Shown piece after piece: positions 1 through 16,162 of a stretch of DNA of 64,000 bases. The DNA lies in NCBI RefSeq assembly GCF_000620625.1, contig NZ_JIAW01000001.1:186001-250000 (forward strand). The letters run 5' to 3'. Both the position numbers and the translations under genes were made by a program. Each line of letters starts with the position of its first letter. Within the stretch, counting starts at the first letter, position 1. Origin of the DNA: Mycobacterium sp. URHB0044. GTDB lineage: Bacteria > Actinomycetota > Actinomycetes > Mycobacteriales > Mycobacteriaceae. The notes under the pieces are model-generated. The model was not told the origin of the DNA. It did not search any database and worked only from the letters and a program-made list of their open reading frames with translations.

Positions 1-6155
<6,155 letters not shown>

Positions 6156-6182
6156 CGTTGTCCTCCGTTGCTGGCGATATGG

Positions 6183-6216
6183 TTAACTTACTCGGGAGTA
6201 AGATTAACTCACTCGG
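6183..6216. promoter_or_regulatory. Palindrome and direct repeat in the divergent pks-papA3 promoter region
   Basis: At 6187-6202 lies CTTACTCGGGAGTAAG, with 7-bp arms around GG. It overlaps a 13-bp direct repeat (TTAACTTACTCGG at 6183-6195 and TTAACTCACTCGG at 6204-6216, 12 of 13 identical, 21 bp apart). The sites lie 28 to 61 bp upstream of the pks start and about 200 bp upstream of papA3. This looks like a two-site operator for a dimeric repressor; the regulator is not identified. The remaining divergent region (6217-6419) holds no gene I can support. Confidence 0.5.
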
Positions 6217-6419
6217 CTGTCAGATTTGCTCGTGGAGAGATCTGACGGGCCCAATAGGCGCCGACGAAACTATTGCATGTTCACCTGTGGCATGCGCGGC
6301 GTCCGTCCCAGGGTGCGCCCCTGTGCCCGGGGACCGCAGTCGAAACCGAAGGTATGTTGAGCCACTAGTGACGCCGGACCGTAGCGACGGTAGCCGGGAG
6401 TCCAGGAGAGGACCAAGTC

Positions 6420-7841
6420 TTGCGGATCGGGAAGATCACGATCGGTGCACTCGAAGAGTGGGCGCTGACCCCCGGCGCGGTGACGTCGTGGCACCCGACG
6501 GCAGCCTCGCAGGCAAACGTCAGCCAAGCGCCGGTGAGCCCGGTACCTGTCAGTTACATGCAGGGCCAGCACCTGCGCAACTACAGCGAGCGGACGGACG
6601 CCGGCCTCAACTTTTCGCGTCAGATCATCGCCAGCTGTGACGTGGCGGGCCAGTGTGACATCGCAGCCATGGACCACGCCGTCAACGCGTACCTACGTCG
6701 CCACGACACCTTCCGCAGTTGGTTCGAACGCACCGACGACGGCGAGTTCGTCAGGCATGCCATCAGCGATCCGGCGCTCATCGAATTCGCACCGGTCGAT
6801 CACGGCCACATGACCGCCGACCAAATACGTGCTCATGTCGTGAACATCCCGAATCCGCTGGAGTGGGGCTGTTTCACCTTCGGGATCATCCAGCACGAAA
6901 GTCACTTCTCCTTCTTCGCCGCAATTGATCACGTCCACGGGGACGCGACATTGATCGGTACAACGATGATGGAAGCCAACGGAATGTATTCGGCGATGAG
7001 CGCGGGCGGTCAAACACTCGCATTGCCCGACGCCGGCAGTTTCGATGACTTCTGCATTCGTGAGCGCGAATACACGCGTGAATTGACTGCTGATTCGCCA
7101 CGCGTGCGGGCCTGGATCGACTTCGCCGAGGAAAACGGTGATGGCTTTCCCGAGTTCCCGCTTCCGCTGGGTGACCCCTCGGCGTCGACCAGCAGTGACA
7201 TGACCACCGAGATCCTGCTGAACCCCGCACAAACGGAACGGTTCGAGGCCGCTTGCACGGCGGCGGGAGCGCGCTTCGTCGGCGGTTTGTTCGCGTGCCT
7301 CGGCCTGGTGGAGCACGAGTTCACCGGTGCCCTCACGTATTACGGGCTGACGCCGAGGGATTCGCGGACGGCCAGCGACAACTTCATGACGCAGGGTTGG
7401 TTCACCGGCCTCATTCCGCTCGTCGTCCCAATAGCGGCCACCTCCTTCAACGACGCGGCATACGCGGCCCAGGCCTCCTTCGATTCGGGTCTGGACATGG
7501 CGAGAGTGCCGTATTACCGGGTGCTGGAGTTGGCTCCGTGGTTGAACTGGCCGCGGCCGAACTTTCCGGTGGTGAACTTCTTGCACGGTGGCGCCGCTCC
7601 GCTCAACGCCGTCCTCGCGGCGGCCGACATGGGGCTTGCGGAAAACATCGGCATCTATCCCGACGACCGGTTCTCGTATCAGTTGACGATGTACATCTTC
7701 CGGTACGGCGAGGGCACGGTGATGGCGATCATGCATCCCGACAATCCGGTGGCCAAGAAATCGGCGACCCGCTACATGGAGGCGATGCAGTCGGTGGCCG
7801 TACGGGTCGCCGACAGCGGACACTGGGGGCGCGTCGCGTAG
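6420..7841 (+). CDS. papA3: PapA3-type polyketide-associated acyltransferase
   Basis: The protein has 473 residues and belongs to the condensation/acyltransferase fold of PapA enzymes. The catalytic HxxxD motif is visible as DHVHGDAT near residue 178. A TTG start at 6420 is supported by AGGAGAGG about 8 bp upstream. In M. tuberculosis PapA3 acylates trehalose, and the homologue in the polyphleate locus is thought to place the first acyl groups on trehalose. The gene leads a plus-strand run with mmpL10, the PE-PPE esterase and fadD23, divergent from the PKS. The family call is firm; trehalose as acceptor is inferred from the locus. Confidence 0.88.
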   Translation: MRIGKITIGALEEWALTPGAVTSWHPTAASQANVSQAPVSPVPVSYMQGQHLRNYSERTDAGLNFSRQIIASCDVAGQCDIAAMDHAVNAYLRRHDTFRSWFERTDDGEFVRHAISDPALIEFAPVDHGHMTADQIRAHVVNIPNPLEWGCFTFGIIQHESHFSFFAAIDHVHGDATLIGTTMMEANGMYSAMSAGGQTLALPDAGSFDDFCIREREYTRELTADSPRVRAWIDFAEENGDGFPEFPLPLGDPSASTSSDMTTEILLNPAQTERFEAACTAAGARFVGGLFACLGLVEHEFTGALTYYGLTPRDSRTASDNFMTQGWFTGLIPLVVPIAATSFNDAAYAAQASFDSGLDMARVPYYRVLELAPWLNWPRPNFPVVNFLHGGAAPLNAVLAAADMGLAENIGIYPDDRFSYQLTMYIFRYGEGTVMAIMHPDNPVAKKSATRYMEAMQSVAVRVADSGHWGRVA

Positions 7842-7907
7842 CGGCGAGCATTTCGATGGCTGTGATTCATCGCGGGGACGCGACTTCGGGGCGAGGGTGA
7901 GGGCGAC

Positions 7908-10900
7908 ATGCGACGGCTAGCCGATCTCGTGGTGCGGTGGCCCCTGGCGGTGATTGGGGTCTGGCTCGCGCTGGCGATCGCCCTACCGCTGGCGCTGCCG
8001 TCGCTGGGTGAGATGTCCGAGAAGCATCCGCTCGCCATCCTGCCGAGCGATGCGCCGTCGAGCGTCACCGCCATGAAGATGACCGAGGCGTTTCAGGAAC
8101 CGGGTTCGGACAACCTCCTCGTCATCGCGCTCATCGACGAAACCGGGCTCAAGCCCGCCGACGAGGCTGCCTACCGCAAGCTGGTGGACGCGCTGCGCGA
8201 CGACGTCACCGACGTCGTGTCGGTGCAGGACTTCGTCAACACGCCACAACTGCGACAGTTCCTGACCAGCGAGGACAAGACGACCTGGGTATTGCCGGTC
8301 AGCCTCGAGGGTGAGCTGGGCACGCCGCGGGCCTATGAGGCGTTCAACCGCGTTGCCGACATCGTCGAACACAACGTCCCGACCGGCGGTGCACTCACGG
8401 TCCACGTCACCGGCCCCGCGGCCACCGTCGCGGACCTCACCGTGGCAGGACAACAGGACCGCCTGCCCATCGAGTTGGCGATCGCCATCCTGGTCCTCGC
8501 GGTGCTGTTGCTCGTCTATCGCAGCCCGCTGACGATGCTGCTGCCCCTGGTGACGATCGGGGCATCACTGGTGATCGCACAGGCGGTGGTGGCGGGCTAC
8601 TCCGAGCTGACCGGCTCGGGCGTCTCGAATCAATCCATCGTGTTCCTGAGCGCGATCCTGGCCGGCGCGGGGACCGACTACGCGGTCTTCCTGATCAGCC
8701 GATATCACGACTATCTACGGTCGGGCGCGGGCTTCGACGAGGCGGTCAAGTCCGCGATGGTCTCGATCGGGAAGGTGATCACCGCATCGGCGACCACGGT
8801 GGGGATCACCTTCCTCCTGCTGAGCTTCGCCAAAATGGGCGTGTTCAAGACGGTCGGGGTGTCGTCGGCGATCGGGATCGGGGTGGCCTACCTCGCCGGC
8901 GTGACGCTGCTGCCCGCAATCCTGGTGCTCGCAGGGCCGCGCGGCTGGGTCAAGCCACGGCGCGAGCTGACGGCTCGGTTCTGGCGACGGTCCGGCATCC
9001 GCATCGTGCGCAGGCCGGTCGCGCATCTGGTGGCCAGCGTGCTGGTGTTGGGCCTACTGGCCAGCTGCGCGATCTTCGCGCACTACAACTACGACGACCG
9101 CAAGGCCGTCGCGTCGTCGGCACCGAGCTCGGTCGGGTACGCCGCGCTGGAACGCCACTTCCCCATCAGCCAGTCCATCCCCGAATACGTGCTCGTCCAG
9201 TCGCCGCGTGACCTGCGCACCCCGCAGGCGCTGGCGGACCTGGAGCAGATGGCGTCGCGCATCGCCCAGCTGCCGGACGTCGCCAGGGTCAGCGGCATCA
9301 CCCGACCCCTCGGCGACGTGCCGCCGGAATTCCGGGCCACGTATCAGGCGGGCCTCGTCGGCACCCGGCTGGCCGACGGCTCGACCCAGATCGGCCAGCG
9401 CACCGGCGACCTCAACCGACTGGCGGCCGGGGCCAACACGCTGGCAGACAGCCTCGTTGACGTGCGTGGGCAGATCAACAAGATCGTGCCGAGCATCCAG
9501 AGTCTGGTCACCGAGTTCAGCTCGATGCGGACCCAATACGGTGGCGACAAGCTGGTGCGCGACGTCGATACCGCCGCCAAGCTCGTCGACAGCATCAACG
9601 CGCTCGGCAACTCCATGGGCGTGAACTTCACCGCCACCAAGAACTTCTTCGCCTGGATTGGCCCGGTTCTGCTTGCGCTGGACGGCAACGCGATCTGCGA
9701 CGCCAATCCCTCTTGCAGCGACACCCGCACGCAGTTTCGGAAACTGGTCGACCCGAGCAACAGCGGAAACCTCAACCAGATCAACGACCTGGCCGGCCAG
9801 CTTCAGGGCTTCGGTGACAAGCAGACGCTCAATGCGACGGTCAACAAGCTCAATGGGACGCTCAACAACGTCGCCAAGGCGGTCAACGCCATGGGCCTGG
9901 ACAAGCCCGGTGGTCCGCAGGCTGGCCTGACCCAGCTGAGGCAGAACGCCGACCGCCTCGCCAGCGGAAGCCAGCAAGTGGCCGGCGGGGTCGATCAACT
10001 CATCGATCAGATCAAGCTGGTGGCGTCCGGACTCGACGAGGCATCGGCATTTCTGCTGACGATGAAGAACAACGCCGCGGACCCCTCCCAGGCGGGGTTC
10101 AACATTCCAGCCGAGGTGCTGAATCTGCCGGACTTCAAGAAGGCCGCCAAGGCGTTCATCTCCCCGGACGGCCACTCGGTGCGGTATTTGGTGCAGACCA
10201 AGCTCAACCCGTTCAGCTCCGAGGCGATGGATCAGGTCAATCGGATCAGTGACGTCGCAAGGGGTGCCCAGCCGAACACCGCGCTGGCCGACGCGACGAT
10301 ATCGATGGGCGGCTTCCCCGCCGCGCTGCGCGACACCCGCGACTACTACCAGCACGACATCCGATTCATCATCACCGCGACCCTCATCGTCGTCCTGCTG
10401 ACCCTAATGATCCTGCTGCGTTCGGTGATCGCGCCGCTGTATCTCGTCGGTTCCGTGGTGATCTCGTACTTCGCGGCCATCGGCATCGGCGTGCTCACCT
10501 TCCAGTTCCTACTCGGCGAACAGCTGCATTGGAGCGTGCCTCCGCTGGCCTTCGTGGTGTTGGTGGCCGTGGGCGCCGACTACAACATGCTCTTCGCGTC
10601 GCGAATGCGGGACGAGTCTCCGCACAGCATTCGTTACGGCATCATCCGTACCTTGGGGTCGACGGGCGGTGTCATCACCGCTGCGGGTCTGATCTTCGCT
10701 GCGTCGATGGGCGGTCTGCTCTTCTCCAGCATCGGCATCGTGGCCCAAGGCGGCTTCGTGATCGGTGTGGGAATTCTGCTGGATACCTTCGTGGTGCGGA
10801 CCATCACGGTGCCTGCCATCGCGGCGTTGGTGGGGCGGGCGAACTGGTGGCCGTCGCAGGCGAGCATGCGGCGCACGCCGTCGCGGCCACCGGTCGAACC

Positions 10901-10919
10901 TGCCGGTCAGCCGAGTTAG
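7908..10919 (+). CDS. mmpL10: MmpL10-type RND lipid transporter
   Basis: The protein has 1003 residues with the MmpL layout: one N-terminal membrane helix, a large periplasmic loop, a block of membrane helices (about residues 185-350), a second periplasmic domain rich in coiled-coil segments (about 380-800), and a final helix block (about 820-990). The proton-relay region [16 protein letters not shown] is present near residue 250, with [15 protein letters not shown] as its C-terminal counterpart. The ATG at 7908 follows a GAGGGTGAGGG purine stretch. In polyphleate loci MmpL10 carries the acylated trehalose precursor across the inner membrane. Confident on family, fairly confident on substrate because papA3, PE and fadD23 flank it. 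Confidence 0.92.
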   Translation: MRRLADLVVRWPLAVIGVWLALAIALPLALPSLGEMSEKHPLAILPSDAPSSVTAMKMTEAFQEPGSDNLLVIALIDETGLKPADEAAYRKLVDALRDDVTDVVSVQDFVNTPQLRQFLTSEDKTTWVLPVSLEGELGTPRAYEAFNRVADIVEHNVPTGGALTVHVTGPAATVADLTVAGQQDRLPIELAIAILVLAVLLLVYRSPLTMLLPLVTIGASLVIAQAVVAGYSELTGSGVSNQSIVFLSAILAGAGTDYAVFLISRYHDYLRSGAGFDEAVKSAMVSIGKVITASATTVGITFLLLSFAKMGVFKTVGVSSAIGIGVAYLAGVTLLPAILVLAGPRGWVKPRRELTARFWRRSGIRIVRRPVAHLVASVLVLGLLASCAIFAHYNYDDRKAVASSAPSSVGYAALERHFPISQSIPEYVLVQSPRDLRTPQALADLEQMASRIAQLPDVARVSGITRPLGDVPPEFRATYQAGLVGTRLADGSTQIGQRTGDLNRLAAGANTLADSLVDVRGQINKIVPSIQSLVTEFSSMRTQYGGDKLVRDVDTAAKLVDSINALGNSMGVNFTATKNFFAWIGPVLLALDGNAICDANPSCSDTRTQFRKLVDPSNSGNLNQINDLAGQLQGFGDKQTLNATVNKLNGTLNNVAKAVNAMGLDKPGGPQAGLTQLRQNADRLASGSQQVAGGVDQLIDQIKLVASGLDEASAFLLTMKNNAADPSQAGFNIPAEVLNLPDFKKAAKAFISPDGHSVRYLVQTKLNPFSSEAMDQVNRISDVARGAQPNTALADATISMGGFPAALRDTRDYYQHDIRFIITATLIVVLLTLMILLRSVIAPLYLVGSVVISYFAAIGIGVLTFQFLLGEQLHWSVPPLAFVVLVAVGADYNMLFASRMRDESPHSIRYGIIRTLGSTGGVITAAGLIFAASMGGLLFSSIGIVAQGGFVIGVGILLDTFVVRTITVPAIAALVGRANWWPSQASMRRTPSRPPVEPAGQPS

Positions 10920-10972
10920 CGATGGCCCGTCATGTATGTGAAACTAGACAAGCCGAGCGGTCAGGAGTGGCG

Positions 10973-12109
10973 ATGAGAAGACTCCTCGCGGGACTCACGG
11001 TGCTGGTAACCCTTACTGGCACAGGGTGTTTCGGTGTCGGGAGCGCGACAGCGGATGACTCCCCGCGGCCGGGTCCAGTGGTCCCCGGCGCGCCCAACCC
11101 CGCGCCGTCGGACCCCGGGACCGCGTACGCGCTCGGTGGCGCTCACGTGCTCGGCATCCCATACGACGAGTACATCCGGCGCACCGGCGCCGACTGGTTC
11201 CCGGGGATGAATCGGGTCAAGGTCGACTATCCCGCAGGACAGGTCCAAGGCCACGTCCTGGAGCGGTTGTTCCCCGGCATCGGCCGCGTGGGTGAGGAGA
11301 TCTATCCCGGCATCGGGCTCGACGGCCCCAGCATCGGCGAGTCGGTCGACGAGGGCGAGGGCAATCTGGAAACGGCGATCCGCACCGGTGGCCACGGGAC
11401 TGCGATCGGATTGTCCGAGGGGGCGCTGGTGCTCAACGCCGTGAAGGCGCAGATGGCCAACGATCCGACCGCTCCGGCGCCCGATCAACTGAGCTTCGCG
11501 ACGTTCGGCGACCCGATCGCCATCCATCCCTTCGGCGAGAGCTTCCTGACCCAGATGTTCCCCGTCGGCAGCGTCGTGCCCGCGATGGACTACCGCGTCC
11601 CCCCTCCGGTGGAAAGCCAGTACCACACCGACCAGTTCATCTCGGCCTACGACAGCATCGCGGACTTCCCCGACCGGCCGGACAACCTGTTCGCCCTTGC
11701 CAACTCGATCGCGGGCCTGGCCACCGGTCACACTGCGATTGCGTTCACCAACCCGACTAACGTTCCGCCGCAGAACATTAGAACGACGGTGAACTCGAAG
11801 GGTGCCACGACGACGACGTACTTGGTTCCCGAGCAGCACCTTCCGCTGGTGTTGCCCTTCAAGTACCTCGGGTACGACGAGGGCACGCTGAATCAGCTGG
11901 ACGCGATACTGATGCCCAGGGTGAACGCGGGCTATTCGCGAAACGACGATCCGGCGACCGCCCCGGTGCAGGTGGACCCGGTACACGGCTTCGACCCCCT
12001 GGAGGTGACCGCTCCGGCCAACGATGCGACGTTCGGCGGCGGAGGCGACCCCATCTCGACGCTCGTCAACGGGGTCACGTCGATGTTGTCCAGCGGCGCA
12101 CACCCATAA
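10973..12109 (+). CDS. Secreted PE-PPE-domain serine esterase/acyltransferase (trehalose polyphleate PE protein)
   Basis: The protein has 378 residues. The N-terminus is a signal peptide (RRLL, a hydrophobic stretch, then SATADD). A PE-PPE domain (alpha/beta-hydrolase fold) follows, with nucleophile elbow GLSEGA near residue 148. A GGG-rich stretch and a short tail end the protein. The ATG at 10973 is used; an in-frame GTG lies 6 bp upstream, and GGAG just ahead serves either. In M. smegmatis and M. abscessus the PE protein of this locus is needed outside the cell to move phleic acyl chains between trehalose intermediates, giving the polyacylated product. It lies between mmpL10 and fadD23, the order I recall for M. 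abscessus. Substrate not provable from sequence. Confidence 0.85.
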   Translation: MRRLLAGLTVLVTLTGTGCFGVGSATADDSPRPGPVVPGAPNPAPSDPGTAYALGGAHVLGIPYDEYIRRTGADWFPGMNRVKVDYPAGQVQGHVLERLFPGIGRVGEEIYPGIGLDGPSIGESVDEGEGNLETAIRTGGHGTAIGLSEGALVLNAVKAQMANDPTAPAPDQLSFATFGDPIAIHPFGESFLTQMFPVGSVVPAMDYRVPPPVESQYHTDQFISAYDSIADFPDRPDNLFALANSIAGLATGHTAIAFTNPTNVPPQNIRTTVNSKGATTTTYLVPEQHLPLVLPFKYLGYDEGTLNQLDAILMPRVNAGYSRNDDPATAPVQVDPVHGFDPLEVTAPANDATFGGGGDPISTLVNGVTSMLSSGAHP

Positions 12110-12153
12110 CGAAATCCGAACCGACGGATTCGACGAGTCAATACGGACGTGAC

Positions 12154-13911
12154 GTGACGCCTGCAGATCTGGGTAAGCCCCAGTCAACCATTCTCTCGAT
12201 GCTGCACGGACGTGCCAGCCTGCGCCCCAACGACGTGGCGTTCACCTTCACCGACTACGGCCAGAGCCCGGCGGGAGTCAGCGAGAGCATCACGTGGGCG
12301 CAATTGTCGCGCCGCACAATGAGTCTCGCGCGTGAGCTCAGCACCAATGCCTCGGTCGGCGGGCGTGCGGTGATTCTGGCGCCACAGAGCCTCGACTACG
12401 TGCTGGCCTTCCTCGGAGCCATGCAGGCCGGGCTGATCGCGGTGCCGCTGCCGTTGCCGCACCGCGGTTCGAATCACGACCGGGTGAGTGCGGTCTTCAC
12501 CGACACGTCGCCCTCGGTCGTGCTCACCACCTCCGCGGTGGCCGGCGACGTCGGCGATTACGTCGATCAAGCGCGCCTGACGAGTGTGCCCAAGATCGTC
12601 GAAGTCGATGCGTTGGACCTCGACGTCGACCTCGGATTCAGCATCGAGACAACGGATTTCCCCACCACGGCGTACCTGCAGTACAGCTCGGGATCCACCC
12701 GGCTGCCGACCGGTGTGATGCTGTCGCATCGCAACCTGCAGTCGAACTTCGAGCAATTGATGCGCGGCATCTTCGCGGACTTCGGCGTCACCACATCGGA
12801 CATGACGATCGTGTCGTGGTTGCCCTTCTACCACGACATGGGTTTGGTGCTGGGCATCTGCGCCCCGATCCTTGGCGGCTTCCGCGGTGATCTGACCAGC
12901 CCGGTGGCGTTCCTGGAGAAGCCGGCACGGTGGATGCGCGCGCTCGCCCAGAACAACCGATCCTTCTCGGCGGCACCCAACTTCGCGTTCGAACTGGCCG
13001 CCCGCAAGACGACCGACGCCGACCTGGCCGGACTCGACCTCGGCGGGGTGCTTGGCATCATCAGCGGTGCCGAACGTGTCGAGCCTGCCACCTTGGACCG
13101 CTTCGTCGACCGCTTCTCCCACTTCAACTTTCGCGACCGGATGATGCGCCCGTGCTACGGCTTGGCCGAGGCCACCGTCTTCGTGGCGGCAGGCACCTGG
13201 ACTGAATCATCGCCTGCGGTGCGCTTCGACCCCGACGAGCTGTCCGCGGGACGCGTTCAGCCGAGTGTGGCAGGCAGTGCCACGGCGTTGGTGAATTACA
13301 AAGTGCCGCATGCACCTAGCGTGCGCATCGTCGATCCCGACACGAACCGCGAGTGCCCACCGGACCTGGTCGGTGAGATCTGGGTCAACGGCGACAACGT
13401 CGCGTCGGGCTACTGGGGTAGGCCACCGGAGGAGCAGCAGTGCTTCGGTGCAGTGCTGGCGGACCCGTCGCCGGGGACGTCTGCCGGGCCCTGGCTGAGA
13501 ACCGGTGACTTGGGCTTCATCTCCGGTGGTGAGCTGTTCATCGTCGGCCGCATCAAGGATCTGCTCATCATTCGTGGACGCAATCACTATCCCGAGGACA
13601 TCGAGGTGACCGTCCAAGAGATCACGGGTGGGCGGGTCGCGGCGATAGCGGTGCCGGTGGACAGTACCGAGAATCTCGTCACGATCATCGAGCTCAAGAA
13701 GCGCGGTGATTCCGACGAGGAGGCGACGCGCTGGCTCGCCGGTATCAAGAGCGACGTCACCTCGGCGATCTCCAACGCGCACGGCTTGAGCGTCGGAGAT
13801 CTCGTCCTGGTGCCGCCGGGATCGATTCCGACGACGACGAGCGGCAAGATTCGGCGCGCGGCCTGTGTCGAGCAGTACCGCCAGGACCAGTTCACGCGTT
13901 TGGACGCCTGA
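12154..13911 (+). CDS. fadD23: FadD23-type fatty acyl-AMP ligase
   Basis: The protein has 585 residues of the ANL adenylating superfamily. The AMP-binding motif is [13 protein letters not shown] near residue 176. The C-terminal hinge and lid ([19 protein letters not shown]) are present, and the catalytic lysine is in TTSGKIRR near residue 568. Overall it resembles FAAL enzymes (FadD23, FadD21), which hand acyl-adenylates to a PKS rather than to CoA. The start is GTG at 12154. It would load a starter fatty acid on the divergent PKS. The exact chain length cannot be read from sequence. Confidence 0.88.
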   Translation: MTPADLGKPQSTILSMLHGRASLRPNDVAFTFTDYGQSPAGVSESITWAQLSRRTMSLARELSTNASVGGRAVILAPQSLDYVLAFLGAMQAGLIAVPLPLPHRGSNHDRVSAVFTDTSPSVVLTTSAVAGDVGDYVDQARLTSVPKIVEVDALDLDVDLGFSIETTDFPTTAYLQYSSGSTRLPTGVMLSHRNLQSNFEQLMRGIFADFGVTTSDMTIVSWLPFYHDMGLVLGICAPILGGFRGDLTSPVAFLEKPARWMRALAQNNRSFSAAPNFAFELAARKTTDADLAGLDLGGVLGIISGAERVEPATLDRFVDRFSHFNFRDRMMRPCYGLAEATVFVAAGTWTESSPAVRFDPDELSAGRVQPSVAGSATALVNYKVPHAPSVRIVDPDTNRECPPDLVGEIWVNGDNVASGYWGRPPEEQQCFGAVLADPSPGTSAGPWLRTGDLGFISGGELFIVGRIKDLLIIRGRNHYPEDIEVTVQEITGGRVAAIAVPVDSTENLVTIIELKKRGDSDEEATRWLAGIKSDVTSAISNAHGLSVGDLVLVPPGSIPTTTSGKIRRAACVEQYRQDQFTRLDA

Positions 13912-13919
13912 GGTCGTAC

Positions 13920-14594
13920 CTAGAGTCCGACGAGCCCCACGCCGAGCAGCACGCACCCGACCGCGGCCAGCAGTGCGGCGATTTCGAGGCGGCCGCGTGA
14001 TCGCAACCAGTCGTGCAGTGCCGAGAGGGTTCGACGGGTGCGGGCTGGAGCCACCAGATAGGCGAACAGCGGCAGCTCCACCAGCCCGAAGGCCACCACA
14101 TGGAACAGCAGCAGTGCGCCGACCTGTGTCGACGCCGGGGCGCCGGAGGCGACGATGACGGCCAGCGCGGCGAGGTAGTCGACCGACGGCAGCGCGATGC
14201 CGAGGCCGACCGCGCTCGCCGTCCACAGCGACTGACCGTCGATCAATCGCCGCGTGCGCGTCGCGAGCGGTCCGGTGATGCGGTCCGCTCGGGTAGGCGC
14301 CTCGTCGGCGCGTTTACCCCGTAGCGCGCTGGCGGCCACGACCGCAGCCGTCACCAGTACCAAAGCGCCGGCCACGACCTGAGCCCTCGGAACGGTGAAG
14401 TGCGCTGAGTCCAGCGCCGGCCGCAGCGCAAAGAGCACGACCATGCCCACTGTGAGCCCCATCGCGAAACCGCCTGCGAGGAAGGCGAGCAGCTGGCGCA
14501 GCGGCCGGGGCCGATTGATCATCACGACCGTCATGCCGATCCGGAACGGCTCGAGGCTGACTGCCACCGCCATCACCAGGAGCGTGATCCACAT
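13920..14594 (-). CDS. Gap/Sap-family membrane protein (glycolipid addressing protein)
   Basis: The protein has 224 residues and about six hydrophobic helices with short loops, the architecture of the GAP family (Gap in glycopeptidolipid and Sap in sulfolipid export). It starts MWITLLVMAV. It is convergent with fadD23, whose stop lies 8 bp away. Members of this family sit next to MmpL-dependent glycolipid loci and assist surface delivery of the lipid; that role is inferred here from position. Confidence 0.8.
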   Translation of the reverse strand: MWITLLVMAVAVSLEPFRIGMTVVMINRPRPLRQLLAFLAGGFAMGLTVGMVVLFALRPALDSAHFTVPRAQVVAGALVLVTAAVVAASALRGKRADEAPTRADRITGPLATRTRRLIDGQSLWTASAVGLGIALPSVDYLAALAVIVASGAPASTQVGALLLFHVVAFGLVELPLFAYLVAPARTRRTLSALHDWLRSRGRLEIAALLAAVGCVLLGVGLVGL

Positions 14595-14628
14595 GATGGG
14601 CTCACGTTACCGGCCCGCCCGGGCTTGA

Positions 14629-15174
<546 letters not shown>

Positions 15175-15184
15175 CCGCGCGGCA

Positions 15185-15346
15185 TCAGGGGCGTTGGCCC
15201 AGTTCCTCGCGATAGCCGTCGATGCGTCGCTCGATCTCGGCCGCGTCGTCCGGCCTGCCCTCCTTGTGGGCGAGTTCGGCGCGTGCGGAGAGTTCCCGGA
15301 TAGCGGTGCGAATGTCGTTGACGCTCTTGGTTTCTCCAGGTTTCAT
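15185..15346 (-). CDS. Small charged helical protein, 53 residues
   Basis: A frame of 54 codons starts at ATG 15344-15346 with AAGGG about 8 bp upstream on the minus strand and ends in TGA. The predicted protein (MKPGETKSVNDIRTAIREL at the N-terminus) is rich in Arg, Glu and Ala and should form two helices; it ends ELGQRP. It lies 65 bp beyond the sdhB stop, on the same strand and downstream, so it could be the last gene of the succinate dehydrogenase operon. No function recognised. Confidence 0.6.
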   Translation of the reverse strand: MKPGETKSVNDIRTAIRELSARAELAHKEGRPDDAAEIERRIDGYREELGQRP

Positions 15347-15411
15347 GGGCCGCCCTTCGTCGTTGATCGGCTGCTTCCCCGAGGATACGCCGACCAGAGC
15401 GCCCAGCGCCG

Positions 15412-16161
15412 CTACCGTCGAAAGAGCTTGTTTCCGAGCCAGACGATCGGGTCGTACTTGCGGTCGGCGACGCGCTCCTTCATCGGGATCAACGCATTGT
15501 CGGTGATCTTGATGTTCTCAGGGCAGACCTCGGTGCAGCACTTGGTGATGTTGCACAGGCCGAGGCCGAATTCCTCCTGCGCCATGTCCTTGCGGTCCAG
15601 CGTGTCCAGCGGATGCATGTCCAACTCGGCGACGCGCATGAGGTAGCGCGGACCGGCGAACGCCTCCTTGTTCTCCTCGTGGTCGCGCACCACGTGGCAG
15701 GTGTTCTGGCACAGGAAGCACTCGATGCACTTGCGGAACTCCTGCGACCGCTCCACGTCGACCTGCTGCATCCGGTAATCACCCGGCTGCAGATCCTTGG
15801 GCGGTGCGAACGAGGGGATCTCGCGGGCCTTGGTGTAGTTGAAGCTGACGTCGGTGACCAGGTCGCGCATGACGGGGAACGCGCGCAGCGGCGTCACCGT
15901 GACGGTCTCGTTCTCGGCGAACGTCGACATCCGCGTCATGCAGAGCAGCCGCGGGCGGCCGTTGATCTCCGCCGAGCAGGAGCCGCACTTGCCTGCCTTG
16001 CAGTTCCATCGCACGGCCAGGTCGCCGGCCTGGGTGGCCTGGATCCGGTGGATGATGTCGAGGACGACCTCGCCCTCGTTCACCTCGACGGTGTAGTCCT
16101 GCAGTCCGCCGCCGGTGTCGTCACCGCGCCAGACCCGCATGCTCGCTTGATAGCTAGCCAT
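15412..16161 (-). CDS. sdhB: Succinate dehydrogenase iron-sulfur subunit (Sdh1, Rv0247c type)
   Basis: The protein has 249 residues. The N-terminal [2Fe-2S] ferredoxin domain has CKAGKCGSCSAEINGRPRLLC (last Cys partner shown, residue positions about 54-74, in shortened form C-x4-C-x2-C-x11-C). The C-terminal domain has CIECFLCQNTCHVV and CNITKCCTEVCPENI for the [4Fe-4S] and [3Fe-4S] centres. It passes electrons from the flavoprotein to the membrane anchor and the quinone. The gene follows sdhA after a 1-bp gap, so the two are translated together. Confidence 0.93.
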   Translation of the reverse strand: MASYQASMRVWRGDDTGGGLQDYTVEVNEGEVVLDIIHRIQATQAGDLAVRWNCKAGKCGSCSAEINGRPRLLCMTRMSTFAENETVTVTPLRAFPVMRDLVTDVSFNYTKAREIPSFAPPKDLQPGDYRMQQVDVERSQEFRKCIECFLCQNTCHVVRDHEENKEAFAGPRYLMRVAELDMHPLDTLDRKDMAQEEFGLGLCNITKCCTEVCPENIKITDNALIPMKERVADRKYDPIVWLGNKLFRR

Positions 16162-16162
16162 C

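Noticed and set aside
12460..12480. GGTTCGAATC, similar to a tRNA T-loop
   Set aside because: It lies inside fadD23 with no acceptor or anticodon stem around it.
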